Below are positions 1-11,660 of a DNA stretch of 64,000 nt, piece by piece. Position 1 is the first letter of the stretch. Each line of letters begins with the position of its first letter. This DNA is from Lentinus brumalis (Eukaryota; Basidiomycota; Agaricomycetes; Polyporales; Polyporaceae). The stretch covers positions 1,302,001 to 1,366,000 of the forward strand of contig MARA01000009.1 in the NCBI GenBank assembly GCA_001792895.1. Direction: 5' to 3'. Under the pieces are notes generated by a model, which was not told the DNA's origin, did not search any database, and was given only the letters and a program-made list of their open reading frames with translations. Both the position numbers and the translations under genes were made by a program.

Positions 1-1130
1 TACATGTTCGTTGCCGTAGTCCGCCGCTTGCATGCGCAAATGAGCATGGGCTGAGTATGGCGCGGATTGGGCGGTGCACGGGCCGCCTGCCTTCTTGCCG
101 TCTGAGCGGCCTGCACGGGCGGACAACTCAGCGCTCAGCGTCCCGGTACAGAACCGGCTGCAGACGCGTCGACCATGGAGCCGACTCCAATGGATGTTTG
201 GTATTCACATGGATTTCCTCCGCCTCCACACGCGCCGCATCGTCGTTGGACGATCCTCTTGACCTTAGTACCCATACAGTCGCCTCGGAGCTTCTCTGAG
301 TCCTTTCGTCTATCGCTGTCCCGTTCATATGCTCTGGACTATCCCCATCTCGTCCTAGTTCTCACTCCAGGTATACGGGCTCTGGTCGTAGTATCCGGCC
401 TCCATGATCTCAAGGTTTCCTGTCCTGTTCAGACACTACAGACATTCGATCCGCTCGCTGATCAAGAATACGGTGTTGAACGAGTGGTCTTCATTCCTGT
501 GCGACGACACTACCGAGCTCGTACTTCTAAGTAAGTACTCTGCGGTGCCCATACGTATCTATGTATCTCTATGATGCCTGAGGTATTGATGGTGCTGGAA
601 ACTTCTGAAAGATCTCCCGAGCACCAGCTTCTATCAGGCAAGTAATCCACGGTATACCTGCCAGGTCGGTGCGCAGCCAGCTCATGCTCACCACGAACAA
701 CACGGTGGAGGTCCCTCGAGAGTTGAGCTTCCGCGAGGGGAGTTCTGGTTCACTAACCGGTTATGGCGCGTACCGCCACGCTGCACCTGTTCCCTGCGTA
801 TCGTGGCAGACCGTCGAGCTGTGCAGCCTGCTCGTTGCTCGTGTTCGGTGGAGAAGCGCATACCTGCAGCCAATGTCCACCTTGCGCCGCCGGTGGCTCT
901 AAAGCCGCATCTGAAGCGGCTACGTGCTCCGGAGCCACCATGCGGCATGTCTTCTCTGCCAGTGCGCGTTCACTTTGACAGGCCATGCACGTCCCTCCCG
1001 TCAGCGTGAGGAAGCATGCAATGTGAGAGCCTCGCGCATCGCTTCAGTCTCTTACTCCCACTCGTCCCATTCCTCGGACTCACATCACTTCTCCCCCTCT
1101 CTACGGTACTCGACAACATCGAGATTCAAG
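1..1130. other. No convincing gene
   Basis: Short overlapping reading frames on both strands, none with a clean start, splice pattern or recognisable motif. The last 100 bases before 1131 are pyrimidine-rich and probably form the 5' leader of the DUF6535 gene. Confidence 0.4.
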
Positions 1131-4008
1131 ATGGCCTCCAAATCTACAGACGATCCCGGAAATACCGCTTCTACAACATTCACGGCAGAAACAAACCATG
1201 GCCCGGGGAGTAGCGGCGCACCGAAGGGTGTACCAGAGGCCACGACGCAGGTCCGACCGCTTGTTTTTGGTTGTAGATGGAGCTGACGGTGAGATACAGG
1301 CACCAGTGTCGGCAGCTACGGGAGAATCCGGTGTCGCAACGAGCAGCGGCGTCGCCGGCAGTGAGAGTGCGCAACAAGCCGCCCCGGTACAGGTCAGACT
1401 ATTCGTTCGACCTCTGTGGAACGAGCTGACAACTGAACACAGGAACCCAAGGAAGGAAGGAACTCGAAGCGACCGGAGTGGGAGACCGCCGAGACTCTCG
1501 ATGTGAGTGCTGGTTTCGTGAGTCAAAGCATTGTATTCTACATTCCTCAACCGGCACGCAGAATTACTGGAGTACTAGGAAGACGTTCTTTACGGAGAAG
1601 CAGCGCGCAGATGCTTGGGAGGAGACAGCAACAATTGTGAAGGACTACAGCGACGAGCTGGTCGACCGATGGAATAAGGAGATGGACAACCTGCTCATCT
1701 ATGTATGTCGCCCACATCAGCACCGTTGCCACTTGGGACTGATGTCATTGCCGTGCAGGCGGGGTTGTTCTCGGCGATCCAGACCGCATTCAACATCGAG
1801 TTGTACAAGCGCCTCACTCCCGATCCCGATCCCGATCCTGTCCTCGTCGCCCTCGAGAGGATCTCGGCGCAGCTGAGCGGCTTCGCGGTGAATCCAGCCT
1901 TCGTCAACTCTACACAACCGTCCTTCGTCCTCGGTGATGTCAAGACCCCTCCTGTGCCGCTATGGATCGTCGTGCTCAACGCGCTCTGGTTCTCGAGCCT
2001 GATCTCGAGCCTGGCCGCCGCATCCATCGCGATAATGGTGAAGCAATGGCTCACCGAGTACCAATCCGGGCTATCAGGGACGTCGCGCCAGACCGCGCGC
2101 CTCCGCCAGCTTCGTCTCAACAGCTTGCAGCGGTGGCGCGTGAAGGAGATCGTGAGCTTCCTCCCTGTTCTCCTCCAGATTGCCTCGGGACTGTTCTTTG
2201 CTGGGTTGCTCATCCTGCTGTGGAACCTCAACCGCACCGTGGCGATAGTCGGAACCGCCCTCGTGGGGATTCTTGTCATCTTCACCCTCTCCACCATCAT
2301 GCTGCCCAGCGTTGCAACGCATTGCTCCTACCTCTCCCCACCATCACGGGTGATGTTCGCGCTCACCCGACCATGGAGGAAGGCCCTATATTACTGTCGG
2401 GACAAGCTTTCTTCGTGGATTGTCGCCCTCTATGCCGTCGAGTTGGATCACCCCGGTGCCAAGCCATTCCGGGATTGGCATCCTCATATCTACCACCTTT
2501 ACAAGATGCTCTTCCCGCGTGACCGAGCCTACACCCTGGCGTGGCGCGGCATGGAAAGTGCCCTTGTTTCTCGACATACAGAGTCACTAGACGGCGAGAT
2601 GGTAGCAACCGCATACACAACCTCGATGAATACCAATTTCCTGCAGCGCGCAGCTATGTGCACTACAGAGCTTTCCCTCAATGCCACGAGAACCTGCTTC
2701 CAGACAATCATGTCAGCAAACATCGCACATTGGGGGACGGATGGACATCAGTGGCCAATGTTGTCGGTGCACCCTTGCATGTGGAGTGGCGCCCTCATCG
2801 CCCTCATGGACGTCTCTCGCAATGATGCTGCGTGGTCACCATCGACCTTGGTCGCGGCGCTGAAGACTGCGTACAGGTACATCAGTATATTGTGGAATGA
2901 ACAGCTTCAGTCAGACACTCCAGGGACACGTTTGCTCTATGTGGACCTCGCACGTATTATACGCCACTACGACCACAGCACACTACCTCCCGACTCTCCA
3001 AATATCGCCGAGTATATATACATGACCGACCTGCGGTATGTAATGGAAGAAACTCGATATATAAATGTAGGAAACGATGTCCTCCAGCACGGTAACTTCC
3101 CATATTCAAGTAGCTTTGTTGACCGCCTTCGAGCTGATGCACCCATACTAGTTGTCTCGACCTGCATCGGCGACGCACTCAAGGGGTTGGAGGGGACCAT
3201 TATTGAGGACTCAAGCATTGAGCGAGCCTTACACGCTCTTCTACCCATGATCTATTGCGTCTCGTCAAGAACTGGGTCGGACTACAAGTGCGATGACCCG
3301 GAGTACAAGGCCATGCAATCTCAGGCTGCCCGCGCGCTGGAAGCTTTCTCCAATTTTCTATCCACAAGCCCCTCCTCGGCAGGACCATGCGCATTCGAGA
3401 TAGACAATGTTTTCGATGCGCTCCGCGATCATGGAGAGCGGGCAGGCCTCATGTCCGTAGAGCTGCGACAAGCCATCGTCCGCTATTGGGACAGCGTAAA
3501 TGAACATATCCGATTGTATTTGCCTCACAACAAGGAATGGATTCAGACTCTCAGGCGCGAGATGGACGACTCCGGGCAGGTCCGCATGCGTCCACTCTGT
3601 CCTAGTACATCTTCGCTAACTTCCGGTCATCCAGAAACTCCCTGCGGGTGTTGCATCTACATCCGGGGTTATTGCGGACCCGCTGACCATCGCCGCCCCA
3701 ACTGCAGCGTGCAGCGACTCTGTCAGTGTCCCCGCCGCATCTCAGCAAATACCCGGGACCCGAGATGGCATCCAGATGGCAACGGTGCCAGTGAACGGGT
3801 TCTCTACACCGTCTATCGCGCCTTCGTCCGCCGCTCACATCGCGACCGCCGGAATTCCTGACGAAGCCGTGGGCAGTGCCCGAGGGGCGGTAGTCGGTGA
3901 GCCGCATGCACACTCCCAGACTGTGAGAAGCTGATTACGAACGGATCCTCAGCTTCAGCTCTTGCGCCGCCCTCTGAACGCACCGCGAGTGTTGAAGAAA
4001 TTGCGCAC

Positions 4009-4021
4009 AGCTTCCCAGGTG
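4009..4021 (+). repeat. Left copy of the 13-bp flanking duplication
   Basis: agcttcccaggtg, identical to 9612-9624 at the other end of the element. The true target duplication may be a shorter part of it. Confidence 0.7.
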
Positions 4022-4060
4022 ACTCAGATAACTTCTTGATCATTTGTGTTACTTAATATA
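4021..4060 (+). repeat. Left terminal inverted repeat
   Basis: Pairs with 9562-9606 with a few mismatches and a five-base length difference. The outermost few bases do not match well, so the exact tip is uncertain. Confidence 0.6.
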
Positions 4061-4540
4061 CCGTCATGATTATTACAGTCTAGGTGCAAGACATAGTTGT
4101 GGGCATGCTATGGCGTGCTGGAGACGTGTCAGCGTGATGATCATCATCAATGACCTCATTGGAGGCAGTCAAGGAGACAATATCGAGGCCCACTGCGCTA
4201 CCGTACATAATTAGCACAGTGATCAAGTGTTCATTATCAGTGATCATGCTTGAACAGGCTCTATAATGCTGCATCGTGAACACGTTGATCACCGTGCCAA
4301 TCACAATGTGGGTTCATGATCATGATGATCAACGAGATAGCATACTAGTCGAGTGTAAGTATCGTACAGCGTTGAACGGACGCAACATGCAGCGCCGTGA
4401 TGCCGGACATGCGTCTAGTTGGTATATATAGTAAGGTAGTATATGTATGCAAGAGACAATGGTAAGGACAGGCGAAAAGTCTAGCATTAACTATCCAGCG
4501 GAACACGGCCAAACGGCAGCTCAGCCCATGCGCAAGGTGG
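4061..4540. other. Non-coding, tgatca-rich subterminal region
   Basis: No gene seen. Around 4125-4335 the sequence is unusually rich in tgatca/atgatc palindromes, as subterminal transposase-binding arrays often are. That role is inference only. Confidence 0.4.
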
Positions 4541-5176
4541 TTAGGACTTCCTCGTAAGCAGTAGGGTTGTCCGTGACTTCCTGCAAGTGTTCACGAAGTG
4601 ACTGCGTGAGATAGTCAGCGGTCTTCGGGACAACGACGCAAGGACAGAACACACCATTGTGTGGTCCATCTGCTCGGGATCAACGCCGGGCTTGCGAGCC
4701 TTGTTGTAGGCATCCCGCATGTTGTCCCGCATGGTCGCATACATGTCAGCTTGCTGGTACGCGTATGCACGGCTGCCCGGTGCAATGTTGTCTTGCTGCG
4801 CAACCTTGAGCCAGCAATCCCTAAAGGTATCGAAGCCGGCAGTCGCATGGCGGAAGTCGGCGCATGTGTAGTTGACGTACGTGTCGGCTTGCGTCTTCTG
4901 CATACGCATGCGATGCCAGTGAGCGCAGTCAGCTGGGGGTAGAGGACAGCATCAGGTAATGCAAGCCAGGCGAGCGGCGAGCACATGCGTACCTTGGGTG
5001 GCCCACTGTGCACCCTCTGCCGAGCCGTTCGGGTCGTCCGGGACGTCCTTGGCCTTGCCCTTTCGCTCCGGTTGCTTGCGCTTGTCCTTCGGCGGTAAGA
5101 AGACCGACCATATCCAGGACGCGTTCGTGAGCAGCTTGCTGTCACCAGCAGTACGATTCGCGAGAAGATTGATCAT
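4541..5176 (-). pseudogene. Transposase-like C-terminal fragment (possibly KDZ-related)
   Basis: Two minus-strand exons join across an intron at 4933-4992. The protein begins around MINLLANRTAG, has a TNASWIW segment, a Lys-rich stretch, then ADCAHWHRMRMQKTQADTY and a region ending in AYAYQQADMYATMRDNMRDAY. The order (a WIW block, a tryptophan/charged helix, then an AYA-QA helix) resembles the tail of proteins encoded with Kyakuja-Dileera-Zisupton type transposons in Agaricomycetes. That match is from memory of the pattern and is weak. No catalytic acidic triad is visible, and the upstream part of such a protein is absent, so I read this as a truncated remnant inside the TIR element. Confidence 0.4.
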
Positions 5177-5230
5177 CTTGAGGTCGGCATCAAGGTCGAT
5201 CCGGCGAAGATTCCCGCCTTGCTTGCGAAT

Positions 5231-6135
5231 GGAACGGTGTCCCGACCGTGCTACAGCTGGACGCGCACGATCGCATTGCCTGTCTGCAGGCGATTAGCCG
5301 TCTGCATCCTGCACCGTACGCGGATGGACGGTTCGCGGCTTGGTGTGCCAATGAAGCGGCGAGAGGCATGGAAGGCGACGGTCCTATGTTATCCACCGCT
5401 ACACGCAGCGTGACTGCAAATGTTGAAGTCTTCATATTCATGCAGGCCAGTACCACATCCTGTCTGTCTTCGTAAACTGGGATACTGATCTCGATGTTTT
5501 TAGGATGGCGAACCACCGATCAGAGTCGACGCGACTGGCGTACGCTATCGGAACTCAGTTCGCTTCCGTATGCTACAGCGTTCTGTCGCCGCAGCGGTCG
5601 CTCGACGTACCGCTGAACACGAAAGACATTCGTTTGAATGGTGGAGTAGAATACGGAACGCGTGGGTGGCAACCACGCCACAGCGAACACATCATGTCCT
5701 CGTCGGAGAAGGACTCGTCTTTAGACGGCAGGGCGTCACACTCACCCGCAACCTGGAGTTTTATTTGTCGTTTGTCGTCGACCCAGTCTATGCTAACTCA
5801 GCATAGATATTTCATGTCCTACATTTACTAGTACTTTCCACTGCCCACGTATACGTGCCCACCAGCCTAATATCTACGCTCCCGATACTTCATTCCTCCT
5901 CGTAGACGTCGTCGTCGCTGCGATTGCCGCACCCGACCACCAGACCACCAGGACGCGGCGTCCGTGGCGGTGCCCATGCGCCCCCGACGCGCTCCCGTGA
6001 CCGCGTCACAGTAAGCGAATCGGGCCAATGCGCCTGAATTGCTGTGGCTAGCAGGAGCCACCTCTACCGCAGCAGCCTCTCTCTTCTCTCCCACCATCCT
6101 CCGTACGCCACACCCGACTTGCCACCTCGAGCGTC
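5231..6135. other. No clear gene; weak plus-strand reading frame at 5570-5806
   Basis: A plus-strand frame (5570-5806) preceded by a possible intron at about 5445-5503 reads as a plausible short coding tail, but has no motif and no ATG-led start. The 5880-6130 stretch is the likely promoter and leader of the gene starting at 6136. Confidence 0.3.
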
Positions 6136-9100
6136 ATGTCGCCACCACCAACCCCGAAGAAGACGCATACTTCCGCGAGCATCGACGAGTCCTCGGAAGA
6201 GGAAGATGTTCGTGGACGCTCACGCTCACGCACCCCGTATTCGTCTGGCACTGGTTCGCGTTACTCTGCATCTGAACACTCCTCAACCACGGACTCTACG
6301 CCTTCCCCTTCTCCCTCGCAATCTCCGGCTCCTTCGCGATCTGTTTCGCGATCTGTTTCGCGATCTGTTTCGCGCTCACGTTCACGCTCGCAACTGAGAA
6401 GTCCGTCGAAGAAGAAGCCCTCGGCAGCTCGCAAGACGAGTGGTGGTTCTGAGCCGCACGATGCGGATGGCGAACGCTCTGGGTCGGAGTCAGAGCAAGC
6501 ACTCGTCCCCCGCCCAAACCAAGGAAGAAACGTGGCAAGGGGAAGGGGAAGCCTGTTCCGATCCTCGAGCCGGACGAGGTACCTGCCGGACACACCACGA
6601 AGACGCGTTCGTCGCATACGCCGTGGACGACGAAGCACTACCAGCCACACGTTGCTTATATGACTAGCCGCCTGCCGGAGTTCCTCGCGCTCAAGGGCAC
6701 AGCGGCGACGGACTTGGCTGAGGGGGTCGGCAAGGATATGTACCCCAAGTACGACTGGAAAGGGTGGGGTTGCGACGACGTCACGGAGGTAAGTCAACAT
6801 GTCGGTTGACTTACAGATTTTGGACTGAATATGCCACAGAAAGTACGCAACTGGTTCCGTAACAAGCGGAGGATCATGCAGGAAAAGGGCGAGCTCCCGA
6901 CAACCGTCCTTCCGAAGTCTTCGAAGGATGTCTCTCCCTACTTCCAGAAGTTGAGGTCGCGCGCCCCTGCCCCTTCAAAGCTCTGGGCCAAGGAGAATAA
7001 GCTGAAGGTCGATGAAGCACTCGAGCGCGGCGACATCGGAGACCGTCAGCACGTTGTCGCCCAGCTGTTTGCTTCCTTGCCGGAGGAGGAGCGCGAGTAT
7101 TGGGAGATGAAGGTCGAGGAGATAGTCGCTGAGCAGAGGAATGACCCTGATGCTCCATTCCAGTGAGTATCACCACCGGATCCCACCGACGTTCATCGCT
7201 GACCAATTGATAGGAACCAAATGCACATTGACGATGCGTTGTACAACAACCTGAACGACTATACCGGCTGGGATTATACCAAGGTCGGCAACATCGGCTT
7301 CCAGCTGCTATACGCTTACTTCGATCGAGATGGTGTCATGCGTCGTGGGCAGTGAGTAATGTCATGATGTTCTATATTGTGCTCTGATCTGACGACTCTC
7401 AGAGTGACGGCAGGAGCGTTCAAACAAGGCGCACAGTTCTCATTCTCGCCCGACCAGAAGGGATCCTTCGATGAGTTCTGCGACAATAATCTGCGTATGT
7501 GTGTTTCCACTCCTGCGCAACGAGTACTAACGAAGCACATTCAGTGCGTAACCCCGTGCGTCGGGATGCTCGGCTTCAATACGACGACGGCGGACGCCCA
7601 TCCGTTCCCGATTGGGATGACGAGTGGAACCGTTCGCAAGGCGCGGACGTCCTGAAGGCCTTCCTTCAAGCGTTATGGGGTAAGAAACTTGTGGGTAGCT
7701 GTCGTTCGCTCGTACTTATACTAACCACGCGCTACAGCCTCACAGTATCCGGCAGCACGAGCCCTCGACTTCACCGCCATGCAGGCCAATCCCGATGATT
7801 TTATCCCGTCGGGGTGGCGCGACGCCGGGATTGACAAGGTCGACACTTTGAAGGTCGGTCGGCTTGAGGCCCTGCAAGAACGCCTCAAGGATGCGGAGGC
7901 TGCCGGCAGTCCCTTCATGTTCTTGCCACCGCTCAGCTTGCGCCAGAGCTCCCTCCCTCCCGTGAGCACTCCTCGGCGCACGCGCATCGTAGCGTTCAAG
8001 TCACCATCCAAGCGTGATGCCTCGGAGAACACCACTGCCCCCAATGCCGCAGCAAGTATGAACTCCTTCGCCGACTTAGCGGCCAGCACTTCGCACCCCA
8101 CAACGCTCGACTCGAATCATATGGCGCACCCGTCCTCCGATGAACAGAGCACCTGGACGGTTCCGGCGCCCGCTGTGATTAAAGTGTATAACTTCATTCG
8201 TGCAGCTTCCAGCCCACCCCGTGTACCATCTCGCCTGCCGTTAGTGTCGCCAGAGGTACTTCATCTTCCAGCAAGACTGTCATCTCTGATGGCGAGGGTG
8301 CAGCTGTCACACTGGAGAGCGAACCATCTACAGGAGACCCGCCCATGCCAGCTTCCTCGGTACAGGTCGCTATCGAACCACGGATCTTGGCCACAGGTTC
8401 GCCGTCATTCCCTACTATACCGCAGCCTAGCCGTCGTCAGGCATCCTCCTTACCACGCGATCCTATCCCCATCCGCTTTCCTGTCCTTGAAGTGGACGGT
8501 GCGACAATCACAGACGCCGAGACCTCGGAGTACGACCAGCTTGATCCGAGCAGCGATGGAGGAGTGTGTACCGAGGAGCCCGGCCTCCACGGCAATGTTG
8601 CACCTCCTGCGTCACTGGAGCCTCCGCAAATCACTGCGGATCACACTTCGGGCGATGCCCCACAGCCGGCCTTCACGACGAGCGGCATACGCGATGCACG
8701 CGAGGAGCATGCGGGGGAAGGCGTGAGGCACAACAACACGCATTCATCTGGCAGGCGGGTCTCTGGGAGGGATATTGAAGGCCGTGCGCTGGTACTCTCT
8801 CCACTCGTGCTGTCTCCTCGCAAGACGCGCAAGCAAGCACAGGAAGCTGCGGATGCGAACGCGAGGGTGACAAGGAAGCGCAAGCACGACCGTGATAATA
8901 GGGAGAACGCGAAGAAGCGGAAGGTTGAGGACTCGGCGAAGGCAGAGACCGAGAAGACCAGGAAGAGCAAGGAGAACAAGGAGGCCGACCAGAAGGGGAA
9001 CCGGAAGGACAAGTACGTGCTCACTGCTCAGTTGTGTCGATTCGACGGATAGGCATGCTGACAGTTTGTTGCAGGTCGAGCAGGGACGTGAGGCGGCCTG

Positions 9101-9165
9101 AGAAGGATGGCCGGTCGAAGGGAGGCGAGAGCTCGAAGGCTGCGAAATCCGAGAGGCGTCGCTAA
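6136..9165 (+). CDS. Element-borne protein with homeodomain-like WFRNKR motif
   Basis: Start ATG 6136. The N-terminus is a Ser/Arg-rich disordered region including three copies of a 12-bp repeat (about 6335-6373) that encode RSVS units. A shift of reading frame near 6430-6500 needs a small intron or is a frameshift. Introns at 6789-6839, 7163-7213 and 7352-7402 follow, then others starting at about 7496, 7681 and 9011, all GT-AG; the tail also needs a short intron near 8176-8230. After the second shift comes a conserved core: WTTKHYQPH, a helix pair, then KVRNWFRNKRRIM, like the recognition helix of a homeodomain, and a long alpha-helical region with LPEEEREYWEMK. A basic Lys/Arg-rich nuclear-type tail ends at TAA 9163-9165. 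Basidiomycete transposons often carry proteins with a V-[RTK]-x-WF-x-N motif. I infer a DNA-binding protein of the element; function unknown. Confidence 0.6.
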
Positions 9166-9561
9166 GCCTATGACGATCACGACGAGGACCATGAATACTT
9201 TATGACAATGTCGATACTCCATGACCGGATCCTTCTGCGCGCATGTTCTCGTTCTTCATCACCGTTAACCACTGTTAATCAGGTTGTCATCGTGGTAATG
9301 ATGTAGTATGCTAGTGTGATTACTTAGTAAGTAGACATCGAGGACGGGGTCGACTCTGTGTGTTAATCCGTTGTATGCATTGTGGACTTGCAGCTAAGTA
9401 ATGTTATTGATAGCAGGGAAGAAGGAGGCGTACTCGAACCTGCTCAGCGATACATGGGAAGTGGGTGATAATCATACCGTGATCAGGAAGTGTAGCACGC
9501 TGTGACTGGTTGAGTCGCCCAAGGACAGCTTCTGTGCCCTCAAGGATGATGATTGAGGTGT
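9166..9561. other. Non-coding 3' part of the TIR element
   Basis: AT-richer than the surroundings, no gene seen. Contains the 3' flank of the WFRNKR gene and leads into the right inverted repeat. Confidence 0.45.
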
Positions 9562-9606
9562 TATATTAAGTAACTGACGGGAAATGATCATAAAGTTATC
9601 TGAGTC
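9562..9606 (-). repeat. Right terminal inverted repeat
   Basis: The reverse complement matches 4021-4060, with shared blocks gactcagataac, tgatcattt and gttacttaatata. Confidence 0.6.
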
Positions 9607-9611
9607 TTCTG

Positions 9612-9624
9612 AGCTTCCCAGGTG
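9612..9624 (+). repeat. Right copy of the 13-bp flanking duplication
   Basis: agcttcccaggtg, identical to 4009-4021. The DUF6535 tail frame continues directly from here to the stop at about 9859. Confidence 0.7.
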
Positions 9625-11242
9625 CTGTAGAGGACGACCGGGGTGCCCAGCTGGCCGCGACCGGATCCTCCATCACAGAGGCTCCACCGTCCTCCGATCG
9701 CACCGCGTCCGTGAGCAAAACTGCAGGCAGCGTTCCAGGTACTGCACAGGGCAAGCGGGGTGCCCGCTCCCCGACCAAGCTCACGGCCGCGAACGGAACC
9801 TCCTCCGCGGCCCCGTCCACACCTCTACCGTCCTCAGGTGGCTCCGGCCTGCCTTGACCTCGAACTTCGTCTGTGTTTTCGCCTTGCAGCTATTTCTGAA
9901 TCACCGTCCCACAATGCACTGCCTCGCTTTTCCCCTCTGTCCCATAACTCGTCGGGAAACATCGACCCGCTCCCTCTCTTCCCCCTTCCGTCTCGTATAT
10001 ATCGTCCCATGCACGATGTCTTGTCCCTCTCGTAGTTCTCCGTCTAGTCTCCTACGACTCTCGAGTCGTCCAGCTTACACGCGTCGTTGAATCCGGCTCT
10101 CCGCTCGCTCTCTGTTACTCGATCCTTCGTATTTACTGCCAGTCTCATAATCCCACTGGCAGTCACACTCGCAGGCAGAGTTTCACGAACTCAGCATGAT
10201 ATTCTTCTGTACCTACTACATCGCGTACTACAATGCTCCGGATCTAGCTAGTACAGCGTCCAGGAGGCTCCATATCTGCAAACAGGTATGTTCCCAGCCA
10301 GCGGTCCAGAAGAGCGTCCTCAAGGGGCTCGGATCGAGGACGAACCATTCGGTATGCACATCTGCCGGAGTTGACATGCGTGCCTTGGTTGTGGGCGGTC
10401 GAAGGAGCAGTCTGGGAACACGGAGTCGTCGTTGAGGTCAAGAAGGGACAGAGCTACCCTCGGTCCGAGTCGACACCATGCAGTGACTCAGTTGCGACTC
10501 GGATACCCGACCTTGTCCCAAACGCCGTTGTAGTTGTCCGAGCTGGATGTCCGTTTAAAACTGTGCGCGACAAGTCTCGCTATCAGCGGACGCATTGGTG
10601 ACGGGATCCGCAAAATACGTACCTAGACGACATGGTCTGCGAGACTCTGGCGTGGTCGCGTCACGATGCCTCCTCCGTGAGGCAGATACGACCTGCATCG
10701 GGTCAGATCGCCGTGTGACGAGGAAGGGCACGACCAGCCGATCGGAGAACCATACATGGACCGAGCTCGAAGTCGTAACAGCGAGCATAGAGCACGCTCC
10801 GAGTCTTGATGACGGGACACCTTGAAGAGGAAGGTCGCTGATTAAATGCACAAGGTCAGTCGTTACGATGGACGTCCGACGTAGTGACGGTGGCACTACA
10901 GCCCAGCCGACCATCACGACTGCTCTACGCACTTGCGGAGGTCGCGCGGGGAGTCGGCTTGGCTATCACGACGAGAGTCGAGACGCACCTCGTACAAAAT
11001 GCCACCTCACACCTCCGCCATCTCCGAAGCACTCAGCCATGAAGAAGGGGTCTGGAAGAACGGGACGGTGGTGTTGGCTTGAGCATGACCGTGGCGACGA
11101 GCCGCACCTTGCACGATATCGACAAGCGGCCTCGCACCTCCGCGTCATGGATGCACGATTGTCGGTGATGTCTGTGGCTTTCAAACCGACGCCCGTCCAT
11201 ATTTGCCTACTTTACGGAGGGACTGTCGGAAGCCCCGTGTGT

Positions 11243-11660
11243 GTCCGGGTCCGTCCCGGATGAGCGATAGATCCCTGTACGTGAGTTCTGCAGCTCGTCG
11301 GCGCACATGTGGCCCGCGCATAAGTCAGTGGGTCCAATGTGGGACGCGGTACGAGTCCGTACCTTGGACAGACGACTATCCATAGAAGCGGTATGTGGTG
11401 TACACCGCAAAATACTTGCGGAGCGTAAGCCTGGGAGTGTGAACGGCCAGAGGTGGGCAGCGCTTGACAAGGAATACTGGGATAGAAACGGGGTAAGTAC
11501 CGGTGCGATGCACGTATGTACTAGTAGAACAGGATGGAATACGTACCGTGTTCGCAGTCTCGGTCGGGCCGGGGCTAAATGTGGCTGCATGTGCGAGAGT
11601 GCAGGTGGTGGGGAGAAGATGAGGAGTGTTGTAGACAAGGAGCGGGGAGGGCTTGGGATA
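11243..11660 (-). repeat. Minus-strand gene relic, copy A
   Basis: Aligns by eye with 15410-15870: both encode LTL-x-K-[YW]-F-x-V-x-TT in one minus frame and A-[DE]-ELQ-x-SR further along, and share the bases gggatagagctt. Diverged, with stops; identity of the ancestral gene unknown. Confidence 0.4.

Larger units (their letters stand above)
4022..9611 (+). mobile_element. TIR-bounded 5.6-kb DNA transposon inserted in the DUF6535 gene
   Basis: The left end (4021-4060) and the right end (9562-9606) are imperfect inverted repeats of 40-45 nt sharing gactcagataac, tgatcattt and gttacttaatata. Both ends are flanked by the same 13 bases, agcttcccaggtg, in direct orientation. Joining the flanks restores an open DUF6535 tail. 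Inside lie a minus-strand transposase-like fragment and the plus-strand WFRNKR gene. The duplication (8-13 bp depending on where the element really ends) would suit hAT, KDZ or Mutator-type elements. The class is not proven because no full transposase is present. Confidence 0.65.
1131..9859 (+). pseudogene. DUF6535-domain membrane protein gene, 3' end split by an insertion
   Basis: The gene starts at ATG 1131. Exons I can join by GT-AG sites are 1131-1250, 1300-1392, 1443-1502, 1562-1702, 1759-3579 and 3635-3896. The N-terminal tail is low-complexity. The core block follows: an acidic tryptophan-containing helix ending in MDNLLIY, then AGLFSAIQTAFNIE, which is the hallmark of basidiomycete DUF6535 proteins. 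Three hydrophobic segments then appear (about residues 190-215, 240-265 and 270-290), so a membrane location is likely; biochemical role is unknown. The C-terminal part is a long soluble region with a Ser/Thr/Pro/Ala-rich tail. In the first frame the tail ends at TGA 3932-3934. Skipping a 23-nt GT-AG stretch (3897-3919) keeps the frame open into a tail repeat that is cut at 4021. The same frame resumes at 9612-9859 with a second copy of that tail repeat (APPSxxRTASV) and a stop. I infer a single gene interrupted by the 4.02-9.61 kb element; a truncated product may still be made. Confidence 0.75.

Noticed and set aside
5190..5516. Overlapping long frames on both strands over the 5' part of the minus-strand transposase-like fragment
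   Set aside because: Only the minus-strand frame with the 4933-4992 intron has protein-like composition; the others start with non-ATG codons.
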